Shown piece by piece: positions 1 through 8,282 of a stretch of 64,000 nucleotides of DNA (the first letter of the stretch is position 1; each line of letters begins with the position of its first letter). Position numbers and translations under genes: made by a program. The notes below the pieces were generated by a model. It ran no database searches, had not been told where the DNA came from, and saw nothing but the letters and a program-made list of their open reading frames with translations. Origin of the DNA: Metallosphaera sedula DSM 5348 (GTDB lineage Archaea > Thermoproteota > Thermoprotei_A > Sulfolobales > Sulfolobaceae). The DNA is taken from the NCBI RefSeq assembly GCF_000016605.1, contig NC_009440.1, positions 1,439,789 to 1,503,788 on the forward strand, written 5' to 3'.

Positions 1-1757
1 TATACATAACAGAAACGCTCAGGCGTAAGGGGGTAGTTGGGAAGTTTGTAGAGTTCTTCGGTCCTGCCCTATCCCACTTATCTGTGCCCGACAGGGCCAC
101 CATCGGAAACATGGCTCCTGAGTACGGCGCCACCGTTGGTTACTTCCCCATAGACGAGGCGACCTTAAACTACCTGAGGGCCACGGACAGGGACGCTGAA
201 ATCGTGGGAGAATATGCTAAGGCACAAGGCATCTTCTACGGGATTGAGCCTAACTATAGTGAGATGGTTAACATTAACCTCTCTGATGTGGAGCCATCCC
301 TAGCAGGACCCAGAAACCCCGACGAAAGGGTACCCCTCAAGAAGATGGCCGAGATTAAAACCGGTAACAAGAGAGGGAAAAAGATTGCTGACGGTAGCGT
401 AGTGTTGGCCTCAATCACGAGTTGTACCAACACGTCAAATCCCACAGTGATGTTGGGTGCAGGGATACTCGCGAGGAAGGCCGTTGCCATGGGCCTTAGG
501 TCCATGAACTACGTCAAGACCAGTATGGCGCCTGGATCCCCCATTGTGGTGAAGTACTTGAACGAGGCTGGTCTAACTCCATATCTGGAGGCCTTAGGTT
601 TTCACGTGGTGGGATTTGGGTGCACCACCTGCATCGGTAACGCCGGGCCCCTACCCAGCGACGTCGAGGAGGACCTAAAACAGGGGATTGAGGGATATGC
701 AGTTATAAGCGGAAACAGGAATTTCGAGGGCAGAATAAATCCCCTACTGAAGGGAACTTATCTGGCTTCCCCGATCCTGGTGGTAGCCTATGCCCTCGCA
801 GGAAGAATAAACATTAACTTCGAGACCGAGCCTGTGGGCGTGGACCCCAACGGGAGGCCGGTTTTCCTAAGGGACATCTGGCCCACAATGAAGGAGATCT
901 CCTCTTACATTACACTGGCCTTAAACCCAAAGTTCTACAGTGAGCAAAAGGGGAGAATATTCGAGGGAGATGAGAACTGGAAATTATTACCTGTTGAGGG
1001 TGGTTTAACCTTTGCTTGGGATCCCAAGTCAACGTATATAGTTGAGCCTCCCTGGTTCAAGGAGAGCTCTGAATTCAAGGAGATAAGGAACGCAAGGATA
1101 CTAATGGTTCTGGGAGATAAGGTGACCACGGATCATATATCCCCAGCTGGTCCCATTGCCAAGGATTCAGACGCAGCGAAATACCTTGAGGAGAGGGGAA
1201 CAAAGGAACTTAACACATATGGTGCCAGGAGAGGAAACCACGAGGTTATGTTGAGGGGTGGATTCGCGAATCCTAAGGTCAAGAACCTTCTTGTAAACAA
1301 GGAGGGAGGGTTTACAGTGCATTACCCAGACGGTACTGTGGACACGGTTTACAGGGTTGCGATGAGGTACAAGAGCGAGGGAGTACCTCTGGTAATATTT
1401 GCCGGGAAGCAGTACGGGACAGGTAGTTCTAGGGATTGGGCGGCTAAGGTGACTGCACTCCTTGGAGTGAAGGCAGTGATCGCGGAAAGTTTCGAAAGGA
1501 TACACAGAAGTAATCTAGTGGCCATGGGTGTCATACCGATTGAGGCGGATTGGAAGTCCCTCAACCTTAAGGGGAACGAGGTTGTTGATGTGGAACTGGA
1601 TGAAATGAAACCGAGAACCACAGTGACCATAAAGATTAGAGGAGAGTCAGAGAGAACAATAAAGGGAATAGCTAGAATTGATACAAGGACGGAGCTGGAA
1701 TATGTAAAGCATGGGAATATACTCAACTACGTCTTCAAGAGACTTGTGCAGGACTAG
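1..1757 (+). CDS. acnA: Aconitate hydratase, C-terminal part (cut by window edge)
   Basis: The reading frame is open from base 3 to the stop at 1757, so the gene begins before the window; about 585 codons of a family usually near 850-900 residues are visible. Aconitase interconverts citrate and isocitrate in the cytosolic TCA cycle through a [4Fe-4S] cluster. The three cluster cysteines are present: one in SCTNTSNP (bases about 420-443) and two in GCTTCIGNAGP (about 619-651). The C-terminal swivel domain carries the family motifs KVTTDHISPAG, YGTGSSRDWAAKG-like and ESFERIHRSNL. The GTG at base 84 is internal and not the true start. The following gene is a small one on the opposite strand, so this is the last gene of its transcript. 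Identification is secure. Confidence 0.95.
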   Translation, partial: YITETLRRKGVVGKFVEFFGPALSHLSVPDRATIGNMAPEYGATVGYFPIDEATLNYLRATDRDAEIVGEYAKAQGIFYGIEPNYSEMVNINLSDVEPSLAGPRNPDERVPLKKMAEIKTGNKRGKKIADGSVVLASITSCTNTSNPTVMLGAGILARKAVAMGLRSMNYVKTSMAPGSPIVVKYLNEAGLTPYLEALGFHVVGFGCTTCIGNAGPLPSDVEEDLKQGIEGYAVISGNRNFEGRINPLLKGTYLASPILVVAYALAGRININFETEPVGVDPNGRPVFLRDIWPTMKEISSYITLALNPKFYSEQKGRIFEGDENWKLLPVEGGLTFAWDPKSTYIVEPPWFKESSEFKEIRNARILMVLGDKVTTDHISPAGPIAKDSDAAKYLEERGTKELNTYGARRGNHEVMLRGGFANPKVKNLLVNKEGGFTVHYPDGTVDTVYRVAMRYKSEGVPLVIFAGKQYGTGSSRDWAAKVTALLGVKAVIAESFERIHRSNLVAMGVIPIEADWKSLNLKGNEVVDVELDEMKPRTTVTIKIRGESERTIKGIARIDTRTELEYVKHGNILNYVFKRLVQD

Positions 1758-1895
1758 TTCTATCAGGAACCGCAACTATGCATTAACTAGACCGGCTCTG
1801 TCTGCATGACTCTAGGCTGTTTTTCTTCCATATATTAACCCACAAGGAGAAAAGAGAAAAAGTAAAAACGGAGTATAACTTAAATAGGTTTGACT

Positions 1896-2051
1896 TTACT
1901 GCTTCATTGGCAAAATTTTCACAGAGTTTTCATTTTCATCGAACACTACTCTAACCAGGTCTCCCTCCTTTATCTGGAACTTCTGCCTGATTCTAGCTGG
2001 TATAGTAACTTGATAGTTTCTACTAACTTTAACTATATCTTCTACTGCCAT
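1896..2051 (-). CDS. Small AbrB/SpoVT-like DNA-binding protein (orphan)
   Basis: A 51-codon frame starts at the ATG at 2051 and ends at 1896. The protein starts MAVEDIVKVSRNYQVTIPAR, continues with KFQIKEGDLVRVVFDEN and ends in KILPMKQ. This is the usual swapped-hairpin AbrB pattern: a 'qvTIPaeiR' strand followed by 'Gd.v.v'. Such proteins act as transcription regulators or as VapB-type antitoxins. No PIN-domain or other toxin gene is adjacent, since the flanking genes are aconitase and Trm10 on the other strand, so a stand-alone regulator is the better reading. A second AbrB protein in the window (57620-57859) does have its toxin. Assignment rests on motif only. Confidence 0.7.
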   Translation of the reverse strand: MAVEDIVKVSRNYQVTIPARIRQKFQIKEGDLVRVVFDENENSVKILPMKQ

Positions 2052-2271
2052 TTTTATCCATATCCATTACTTACTCAGCATTAATAATATTTTCTATATA
2101 CTTCCAACGGAGGTGGCAGGCAGTATAAAAAAATTTGGTGAAAAGTTCTATTTGAATCTTCATTAGATTTTCTTTATCTCGGTGGCTTCAAAGTTGTTTA
2201 CGGCCTGAAAATTATCCCGAAGCGTGATCACCAGAATTTTAAGGAAAACTCCTTAAATCTCATAGATATAC

Positions 2272-3180
2272 TTGATTCTTGGACGAGCCTTAGGTAAGCA
2301 ACTGCAGGAATCTGGGATAGATACTCTATACGTTAGGGGTTTGAGAAGGCCATTTCTTCAGCATACCGCTCTAAAACTGGTCCTTTACAACTGGGGAATA
2401 AGGCGCGGAATTTTTTACGGAAGAAAGATAGTTGAGGAATACGGTATCTCTTTCCTGGGGGGAAAGGGGACTGAAATTGCCACAGACACGCCCCATCCAC
2501 AGGGAGATAAGTTCACCTTCCAGTTTCCAAGCTCCCCGCTGTTTGTGATAGACTTCTCGCTTTGGGATAGGCACTCTCAAGACGAAAAGAGAAAGTTGGT
2601 GAGCCAGGTCCTTATGATAATCTCCACTCTCAGAAAGTATCTTTGGGATTACAACCTCTCCCTAAATCACACCACGCAGGAATTGGAGGAAATGCTCATG
2701 GAGGTTTCCTTCTTTAACAAGGTGAGAAGAAACGTTGAACCCTTTAACGCGGTAGTGCTAGATCCCTATGCTGAGAGGGAGGCGACCGAGGATATCCTGA
2801 GGAGTGCAGATACATTCATCTTGGGAGGAATTGTGGACGACTCTGGATGGAAATATGCTACGCGAGAGTTGACGGAGATTGCAGGATATCACCAACCTAG
2901 GGTGAAGATCGTACTCCGCGGATCCAGGGTTGGGGTTCCAGATAGGTTAAACAGGATAGTCTCCATAGTACTTAGGGTGAGGGAAGGCCAAAGTCTAGAG
3001 GAAAGCATACTGGCTGAGCAGTCGAACGCGGACAAGTTCGCTCGACTTCTGCGTGACACCACCCTAAACGGGGACTTGGAGGGAAACGCCCAGTGGCTCA
3101 GGGCTGGAGACAAGCTTAGGGAGAGAGTCAAAAAGATCATTAGTCGAACTCAGCCTGGATCTTCTTCTTCCCCTCGATAA
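2272..3180 (+). CDS. trm10: Archaeal Trm10-type tRNA position-9 methyltransferase
   Basis: 302 residues from a TTG start at 2272; there is an in-frame stop 7 nt further upstream and no ATG before residue 113, so the start is well bounded. The central block with VLDPYAEREA, TFILGGIVDDSGWK and VKIVLRGS resembles the SPOUT-fold, SAM-binding core of Trm10, which methylates N1 of purine 9 in tRNA. In Sulfolobus the characterised homologue makes m1A9; other archaeal members make m1G9 or both, so the base specificity here is not decided by the sequence. The length matches archaeal Trm10, which has an extra N-terminal domain. The last 41 nt overlap the convergent gene 3140-3457. Confidence 0.75.
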   Translation: MILGRALGKQLQESGIDTLYVRGLRRPFLQHTALKLVLYNWGIRRGIFYGRKIVEEYGISFLGGKGTEIATDTPHPQGDKFTFQFPSSPLFVIDFSLWDRHSQDEKRKLVSQVLMIISTLRKYLWDYNLSLNHTTQELEEMLMEVSFFNKVRRNVEPFNAVVLDPYAEREATEDILRSADTFILGGIVDDSGWKYATRELTEIAGYHQPRVKIVLRGSRVGVPDRLNRIVSIVLRVREGQSLEESILAEQSNADKFARLLRDTTLNGDLEGNAQWLRAGDKLRERVKKIISRTQPGSSSSPR

Positions 3181-3457
3181 GTGATCTGGGGAAGGGAAAG
3201 TTCCTTACCTCCTCGAGCGTTATTCCCTTGGATCTAAGCTCAACCACTGCCTTCTTGAGGTCGTCCCTATGTGTGGCGTACTTTACCGCATCTCTGATTG
3301 CCGTTAGATCCGGATCCTGAGGCCTGAACCTCTCAGCACTTATCACGTCCCACCTACTTCCCTGTTGTTTGATGAAAACCACGTCCTGGAAGTAGTCTGG
3401 GACTACGTGGTTTACCCCTGCAACGAAATAGTCGCGATATTTGTAAACTGAGAACAT
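3140..3457 (-). CDS. Conserved-looking hypothetical protein, 105 aa
   Basis: The protein begins MFSVYKYRDYFVAGVNHVVPD and has a mixed alpha/beta composition with a charged C-terminal half (LKKAVVELRSKGITLEEVRNF). No catalytic motif, membrane segment or metal site is visible and I do not recognise a family. The 'DYFQDVVFIKQQGSRWDVI' stretch looks like paired beta strands. Its 3' end overlaps the end of trm10 by 41 nt on the opposite strand. It is kept as a gene because its codon use and composition resemble its neighbours and because it fills the gap between two real genes. Confidence 0.6.
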   Translation of the reverse strand: MFSVYKYRDYFVAGVNHVVPDYFQDVVFIKQQGSRWDVISAERFRPQDPDLTAIRDAVKYATHRDDLKKAVVELRSKGITLEEVRNFPFPRSLIEGKKKIQAEFD

Positions 3458-3495
3458 ACAAACATCTTATAACCACGGTTAAAGAAATTTCCCCC

Positions 3496-4215
3496 ATGAA
3501 GGTAGATTATGTCATAAAGGCCATGGCTGAACTCATTGGCTATGATGAAACTGTTTACGTAGGTCTGAACTCTATTCCTGCGTTGTTAGCGGCATTTCTT
3601 GCGAGGGACATGATGAACAAGGAAATAAGAATAATTGGGGTAGCAGAGGCTGACAATCCTAAGACGATTCAGGTATCTCCATCCACAGGTGATCCCTTCT
3701 TCTTGGATGGAGCCCCTGTGATGATTACGGCAGATTCCTTTGATCTAGCGCAGAAGGGTGAACTTGACGTTATGTTCCTTGGTCCGGCCCAGATAGATCA
3801 GGAGACTAACGTGAACTTGACTGCCATAGGAGATTATAGGAGGCCTTCCGTGAAGCTTCCAGGAGGGGCAGCTACAGCCTATCTTATGCCCCTGGCCAAT
3901 AAACTGATTCTTTGGAACTTGAAGCACTCCAAAAATACCCTAGTTAGCAGGGTTGATTTCGTAACAGGAACGGCCAAGTACTCCAAAAACAAGGTGTTTC
4001 TTGTAACCAATCTCGCGGTAATGAAATTTGATAGGGAGAAAGGAAAATGGGTAGTAATAGCTGTACCGCCGTGGTCATCAGAGCAACAGATTATACAGAA
4101 TACTGGCTTTCCGGTGGAAATAGAATCCCTCAGAATAGTAACATTGTATCACGATGAAATGGAATACCTTGACATGCTAGACCCACAAAACCTAAGGTCT
4201 GCCTTGGAATTCTAA
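3496..4215 (+). CDS. Family I CoA-transferase, beta subunit-like
   Basis: 239 residues. The order of blocks (YVGLNSIPALLAAFLARDM; IRIIGVAEADNP; DLAQKGELDVMFLGPAQID; GDYRRPSVKLPGGA) follows the GctB/IpdB-type beta subunit of heterodimeric CoA-transferases, with the typical 'G..QiD..GN.N....g......lpG.gG' layout. Glu51 in VAEADNP occupies the region where the family carries its catalytic, CoA-thioester-forming glutamate; this is a position-based inference. Family I enzymes move CoA between carboxylic acids such as glutaconate or 3-oxoacids; the substrate cannot be read here. Unusually the partner subunit is not upstream in the same operon but tail-to-tail on the other strand, 4 nt away. Confidence 0.7.
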   Translation: MKVDYVIKAMAELIGYDETVYVGLNSIPALLAAFLARDMMNKEIRIIGVAEADNPKTIQVSPSTGDPFFLDGAPVMITADSFDLAQKGELDVMFLGPAQIDQETNVNLTAIGDYRRPSVKLPGGAATAYLMPLANKLILWNLKHSKNTLVSRVDFVTGTAKYSKNKVFLVTNLAVMKFDREKGKWVVIAVPPWSSEQQIIQNTGFPVEIESLRIVTLYHDEMEYLDMLDPQNLRSALEF

Positions 4216-4219
4216 TTCC

Positions 4220-4975
4220 TCAAGCCTCACCTATCAGTTTCATTATCGCCTCGTAATCGGCGTCGTAGAGGGGATACATGCTAGTTGGCTCCGCTCCCCT
4301 TGGAGTATGCACCACTGCGTCAACATAAATGGAATTTATCGTAGGTCTCCTCCCATAAAAGTAGCTTTCATCGACTATCTCTTCCGCTGTGATAATAACC
4401 TTCTTAGCTGCCTTGGCCTTGTATTCGTCCTCGTATAGTGGACCTAGTATCTCCGCGTTCCCATTCTCGTCTGCCCTGTTAACATGTATTATCGCAACGT
4501 CTGGCACAATGGCCTTTACCAGAAGAATCTCCTCTCCAGTGAAGGGATCCTTTGAAACCCTCCAAGTACCAGCTTCTTCATGGATCTTGACTAGATCACT
4601 ACCAATCACTCCCTTAACGGGCATGAAGGGAAGCCCACTAGCACCTGCCCTGATCCCGGCTATGAAGGCCCCACAAGTATCCTCAAGGAGCTCAATCTCA
4701 CCCTTTTCCACCTTCTTCCTGAAAGTTGGCAACATACCGAACCATTCGAGGGTAGACATGGCAACCCTGACCCTGTTAACTACGTTATGTTTCAACAATA
4801 CCTCTAGCGCTACCCCAGGCTCCCTATCGACGAACTCAAGTTCCTCATACTCGTATTCCACAAGGATGTTAACGAACGCCATGGGATTTCTGTGAATAGA
4901 AATTCCGCTCATGGTAATCGTATCGCCTATCCTAACAAGGGACATGGCCTTCTCTAGGGAAACCAGCTTGGACAT
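4220..4975 (-). CDS. Family I CoA-transferase, alpha subunit-like
   Basis: 251 residues beginning MSKLVSLEKAMSLVRIGDTI. The blocks 'GdtItmsG.s.hr.P', 'EGEIELLEDTCGAFIAGIRAGASGLPFMPVKG', 'GSDLVKIHEE', 'IVPDVAIIHVNRADENGNAEI' and a terminal 'TAEEIVDE' match the GctA-type alpha subunit. With the gene at 3496-4215 it would form a heterodimeric or heterotetrameric CoA-transferase in the cytosol. The two genes converge with a 4-nt gap, so they must be transcribed from separate promoters. The family is clear; the acid substrate is unknown. Confidence 0.75.
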   Translation of the reverse strand: MSKLVSLEKAMSLVRIGDTITMSGISIHRNPMAFVNILVEYEYEELEFVDREPGVALEVLLKHNVVNRVRVAMSTLEWFGMLPTFRKKVEKGEIELLEDTCGAFIAGIRAGASGLPFMPVKGVIGSDLVKIHEEAGTWRVSKDPFTGEEILLVKAIVPDVAIIHVNRADENGNAEILGPLYEDEYKAKAAKKVIITAEEIVDESYFYGRRPTINSIYVDAVVHTPRGAEPTSMYPLYDADYEAIMKLIGEA

Positions 4976-5034
4976 AACAAAAAACTAGATATTTATCGTA
5001 ATTAACTTTTCTAGAGTGAGTCGGGACTCGTGAA

Positions 5035-5661
5035 CTATCTGATCTTCTTGCTCTCCACGATCCAGAAGCCATCCCTAAGAGCAAGAGATATCACGTTAAA
5101 CTTCACGAGAAATTTAAGTGCCTCCGAAGGTTTCACGCCCCCAAAGACCTTATCCCTGAATACAAGGAAGAGCTTTCCTCCCCTTTTCACAACCCTATGG
5201 GACTCCCTTATTACATCATAGTCTAATATTTCATATACGATCACATTGTCAAAAACGCCTTCACGAAAGGGAAAGGGATAAAGGCCGTTCACTACGTTTC
5301 CAGACATAGACCCTGACAAGCAAGCAACGTGACTCTCATCACACCACCCGACTCCCAGAGTTTTTCCCCCAGGTAACAATTCTGGGAATTTCCCAGCTAT
5401 TTGATCGAATCTCACTATTCTGTCTCCATTCACAACAATGGGATAAACTGAGGATAGGAGACTGATCTCCCCCCTGAGCATATCGCGACCCACAACCAGA
5501 TCTGCATACGGGAGAGCAGAGGATCTTCCTAGACTAGCACTGACTCTTTCAACCGTACCGTCCACGGTTACTATGGATATGGACCTCCATAGGGGAGCAA
5601 TGTCATCCTTATCGTCCATGAGGATAGCTAGCTTCACACTTAAGGGATATGTTTCAACCAA
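5035..5661 (-). CDS. Methyltransferase-like hypothetical protein
   Basis: 208 residues from a TTG at 5661. The C-terminal half holds a segment resembling the second half of a class I SAM-dependent methyltransferase: FDNVIVYEILDYDVIRES, then HRVVKRGGKLFLVFRD, equivalent to the 'fD.v......l......r.LkpGG.l.l' strand 4-5 region. The N-terminal half lacks an obvious glycine-rich SAM loop; GGKTLGVGWCDESHVACLSG (residues about 98-117) may be the degenerate equivalent. It may be a methyltransferase whose substrate is unknown or a fold relative without activity. It stands alone on its strand between the CoA-transferase and CBS genes. Confidence 0.45.
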   Translation of the reverse strand: MVETYPLSVKLAILMDDKDDIAPLWRSISIVTVDGTVERVSASLGRSSALPYADLVVGRDMLRGEISLLSSVYPIVVNGDRIVRFDQIAGKFPELLPGGKTLGVGWCDESHVACLSGSMSGNVVNGLYPFPFREGVFDNVIVYEILDYDVIRESHRVVKRGGKLFLVFRDKVFGGVKPSEALKFLVKFNVISLALRDGFWIVESKKIR

Positions 5662-5738
5662 TAAATATTTTCATCTAAACTAATTAGATGGAGAGTTGAA
5701 AAACGTTAAGTTAACAACGATAGAGACAGTGGCCTGCC

Positions 5739-6125
5739 CTATTGCGCTTGCATTTCCTTTAATTCTGCCGAAAGGTCAGTAACCGAAATCATGCCGACAA
5801 TCTCACCGTTACTGTTGGTAACTGGCAAATGTCTGATTTTCTTTTCAGCCATCAGCTTCGCAGCCTGTATAATGTCAACTTCCTCGTTCACCGTAACAAG
5901 GTCATGCATTGTTGCCACGGTCCTCAATTCATCCATCGCGGAGGCACCATTGGCTATCGCCCTTACTGCATCCCTATCTGTGAATATTCCCTTTGGTTCG
6001 CCGTTATCTGTCACGATCACGGAGCCTACTCCTTTCTCCAGCATTAGTTTACAGGTCTCCTGAAGCGTTGTATTTGCCTCAACCTGAAACACTGGAGAGC
6101 TCATTATGTCCTTAACTCTCTTCAT
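5739..6125 (-). CDS. Two-CBS-domain protein
   Basis: 128 residues forming a single Bateman module. CBS1 starts MKRVKDIMSSPVFQVEANTT and closes with IVTDNGEPKGIFTDRDAVRA; CBS2 carries MHDLVTVNEEVDIIQAAKLM and ends GEIVGMISVTDLSAEL. Tandem CBS domains bind adenine nucleotides or SAM and act as energy or redox sensors. There is no fused enzymatic domain, so it probably regulates a partner in trans; none is obvious from the adjacent genes. It is about 80 nt downstream of the DsbA-like gene on the same strand. Confidence 0.85.
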   Translation of the reverse strand: MKRVKDIMSSPVFQVEANTTLQETCKLMLEKGVGSVIVTDNGEPKGIFTDRDAVRAIANGASAMDELRTVATMHDLVTVNEEVDIIQAAKLMAEKKIRHLPVTNSNGEIVGMISVTDLSAELKEMQAQ

Positions 6126-6204
6126 AGGTAATTATTAGTCCAGCATGGAAATAAGCTTTGTTGAACGGCCTATAAGCTAACTAGTTGCCACGCGTGTTGA
6201 GGGC

Positions 6205-6870
6205 TCACTGCTCCCAGTAGGCCTTCAGTTCTATCTTTTTGGGTTCTCCGTAGTGTAATACATCATCTATTACCTGCTTGAGATATTCCTCTGTTTGAAC
6301 GCCCCTAATGAGCCACTTCTCGTTGATCAGAAGGGCAGGGACTCCCTTAATCCCCATGGCCTTAGCTTCTTCCTCATCCTGTATCACGGCGAGCTTAGCC
6401 TCCTTTGACTTGAAATCCTTCTTGAACCTGTCCATGTCAAGGCCTATCTGCTCAGCTATGGAGAGCAGGACCTCGTCGTCGTTGACATTCTCCCCTTCCA
6501 TAAAGAACTTTTCTTGAGCTAAAGTGAAATATTCCCAGTGACCCTCATCTCCCCGTTGGAATTCAGCCGCCTTGCAGGCCATAAGTGGTGGCATTGACCA
6601 GATGTGGCCTATCTTGCCTTTCTCGATTACCTTCTTAGGATCATAATCGGGGAAGTACCTAGTTAGAATCGAGAACTCGTTCTTGAACAGTTCCCTCGCA
6701 TCCTCAGGAGTTGGTGCCGCAGCCAGAAGATCGTCAAGGGAGGATATTATCATGAACGCCTTATGCTTCACATGCACGTCCTTGTACTCAGAGAGGACTT
6801 TCTTTAACCTCTTGTTGGTGACGTAGCAGAAGGGGCACAACACGTCATGGAAGAACGTTATCTGCATCAA
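6205..6870 (-). CDS. DsbA/FrnE-family thioredoxin-fold oxidoreductase
   Basis: 221 residues. The N-terminus ITFFHDVLCPFCYVTNKRLKKVL has the beta strand and C-P-F-C redox pair (Cys12 and Cys15) of the FrnE-like DsbA family. The large helical insertion and a C-terminal MGIKGVPALLINEKWLIRGVQTEEYLKQVI with the cis-proline VPA are also diagnostic. There is no signal peptide, so it works in the cytosol, probably as a dithiol-disulfide isomerase or reductase. It heads a same-strand group of CBS, OsmC-like and small hypothetical genes that looks oriented toward redox or stress handling. Confidence 0.85.
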   Translation of the reverse strand: MMQITFFHDVLCPFCYVTNKRLKKVLSEYKDVHVKHKAFMIISSLDDLLAAAPTPEDARELFKNEFSILTRYFPDYDPKKVIEKGKIGHIWSMPPLMACKAAEFQRGDEGHWEYFTLAQEKFFMEGENVNDDEVLLSIAEQIGLDMDRFKKDFKSKEAKLAVIQDEEEAKAMGIKGVPALLINEKWLIRGVQTEEYLKQVIDDVLHYGEPKKIELKAYWEQ

Positions 6871-6946
6871 GTTACCTCTTTTACCCTTATTTCCCCACGC
6901 TTTTAAAACGATCGTACTAATTCAGAGAAAAAAACAAAAAATCAAT

Positions 6947-7279
6947 TTAGATCTGAAGTCCTGCCAAAGAGGCCAACTCCTTGATCTTTTGAACGTCCTG
7001 TAGGACGTCCCCTAGCTCCCCCTGTATCTCCTGTAACTGGGACATGCTGTTTATTGTCTCTTCCAACTGTTTCCAATAGTACTTCATTACTAGCTCTATC
7101 TGATACCTTTGCATGGTTATCATTCCCAGAAGGACAGCGAGCTTGGGCATTATACCCTTAGATGCAAGTAGCTTCTCATGTTTCACGGAAATGTCGTTCA
7201 GATTATCCAGCAGATCAAAAAGGTACCCCCTGATCTCCTCCAGTTGCTTCTCCCCAGGTTTCATGAGCTCTTCTGCCAT
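6947..7279 (-). CDS. Helical hypothetical protein, 110 aa
   Basis: The sequence is predicted to be almost wholly alpha-helical with heptad-like leucine and isoleucine spacing (KQLEEIRGYLFDLLDNLNDI; LEETINSMSQLQEIQGELGD), consistent with a coiled-coil bundle. There are no cysteines, no membrane segment and no recognised family. It lies 32 nt downstream of the OsmC-like gene on the same strand and may be co-transcribed with it. Function unknown. Confidence 0.6.
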   Translation of the reverse strand: MAEELMKPGEKQLEEIRGYLFDLLDNLNDISVKHEKLLASKGIMPKLAVLLGMITMQRYQIELVMKYYWKQLEETINSMSQLQEIQGELGDVLQDVQKIKELASLAGLQI

Positions 7280-7311
7280 TATTTATCGAAAAAAGTTAAA
7301 TAAATGAGGCT

Positions 7312-7725
7312 TTAAGTCTTTCTGATTTTCCAGGTAACGTCGACGTCAACGCTTCTCATGAGAGTGTCCTTCAAGGGACACCTCCTCATAGACAGTTCCA
7401 TGACCTTGCCTATCCTTTCATCATCTGAGAAGACTGTGAGGTCATACTTAACTTGAAGGAGACCTGGAGGTACATTCGGGTCACCCTGAAAGCCCTTGGG
7501 ATCCAGGTTTCCCTCAATGTAACCCTCCACTCCCTGAAGCTTGACCCCCATTTCCCTTGAAATATAATAAATCGTGAGTATCATGCAGGATAACGCTGCC
7601 CCGAGCATTAACTCCTCTGGAGTTGGGTTCTCCGATCCAATGAGACCGATCTTCAGTTCCAAGTCCTTAACGCTAACCACCGCAGTCTCTCCTTCTAGCT
7701 TGGCCTCAGCTGTGAAAGTTATCAT
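7312..7725 (-). CDS. OsmC/Ohr-family protein
   Basis: 137 residues with the family core: a beta-rich N-terminus (MITFTAEAKLEGETAVVSV), NPTPEELMLGAALSCMILTIYYISRE (the 'P.elLl.AlasCf..t' helix) and a C-terminal RCPLKDTLMRSVDV-like 'hC.v...l' helix. OsmC/Ohr proteins reduce organic hydroperoxides through a Cys pair located in the central helix and the 'rCpv' segment; here Cys47 and the Cys of RRCPL are the candidates. It is 8 nt downstream of 7734-8282, so the two are likely one transcript. Activity against peroxides is inferred from family only. Confidence 0.8.
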   Translation of the reverse strand: MITFTAEAKLEGETAVVSVKDLELKIGLIGSENPTPEELMLGAALSCMILTIYYISREMGVKLQGVEGYIEGNLDPKGFQGDPNVPPGLLQVKYDLTVFSDDERIGKVMELSMRRCPLKDTLMRSVDVDVTWKIRKT

Positions 7726-7733
7726 TTAACCAC

Positions 7734-8282
7734 CTAATTGATCAGGCCAAGATCCCTGAATATTGCAGCTTCCGTTGCAAACCTCACGTAAAGTCTAGTC
7801 CTTTCCTGCTCCGATAAGGGTCTTCCCAGTTGCCTCTCTATATCATCTATCTGCTTACTTATTACAACGCTGATGTTCGTCTCAATTGACGGCTTATTGA
7901 CCTTGAACATGACGTAAATATCCATGAGAAACTTGTACATTTCCTCATCCATATTGAGCAAATACTGGCCCACTGCTGGGATTTGCTGGCCATTGAAATC
8001 GACCATCTTCCCCTTAAAATATGGTCTCCACGTAAGCATATTTGACTTGACGAACTCCCAAGAGGGAGGAAATCCCCTGTATTCGTCAGCTGATGGGACG
8101 TTAACTACCTTATACTCATTGCCATCTATCTCCACAATCGCCTCGACTTCCAGTTCAAGGTTTCCTACTTTCTCAATCAAAATTTCACTCGAGAGAGAGT
8201 AGACTTTCTCCCGTAAAGGTTTTTTCCTTTTGTCTGAAAATGATATCGGTGGAAAATATGCAAGCTCAGGTTTCAGACCCAT
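7734..8282 (-). CDS. Hypothetical protein, 182 aa
   Basis: A soluble protein without signal peptide or membrane segment, starting MGLKPELAYFPPISFSDKRK. The N-terminal two thirds look beta-rich (LEVEAIVEIDGNEYKVVNVP), and the last 50 residues form a helix including DIERQLGRPLSEQERTRLYV. No family recognised. It precedes the OsmC-like gene by 8 nt. Its first 43 nt overlap, on the other strand, a short frame (8240-8380) encoding a twin-CxxxC peptide, so either start could be later than given. Confidence 0.6.
   Translation of the reverse strand: MGLKPELAYFPPISFSDKRKKPLREKVYSLSSEILIEKVGNLELEVEAIVEIDGNEYKVVNVPSADEYRGFPPSWEFVKSNMLTWRPYFKGKMVDFNGQQIPAVGQYLLNMDEEMYKFLMDIYVMFKVNKPSIETNISVVISKQIDDIERQLGRPLSEQERTRLYVRFATEAAIFRDLGLIN

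Noticed and set aside
254-505. Antisense frames inside aconitase and other long genes
   Set aside because: Shadow frames of well-identified genes; their codon pattern follows from the sense strand.
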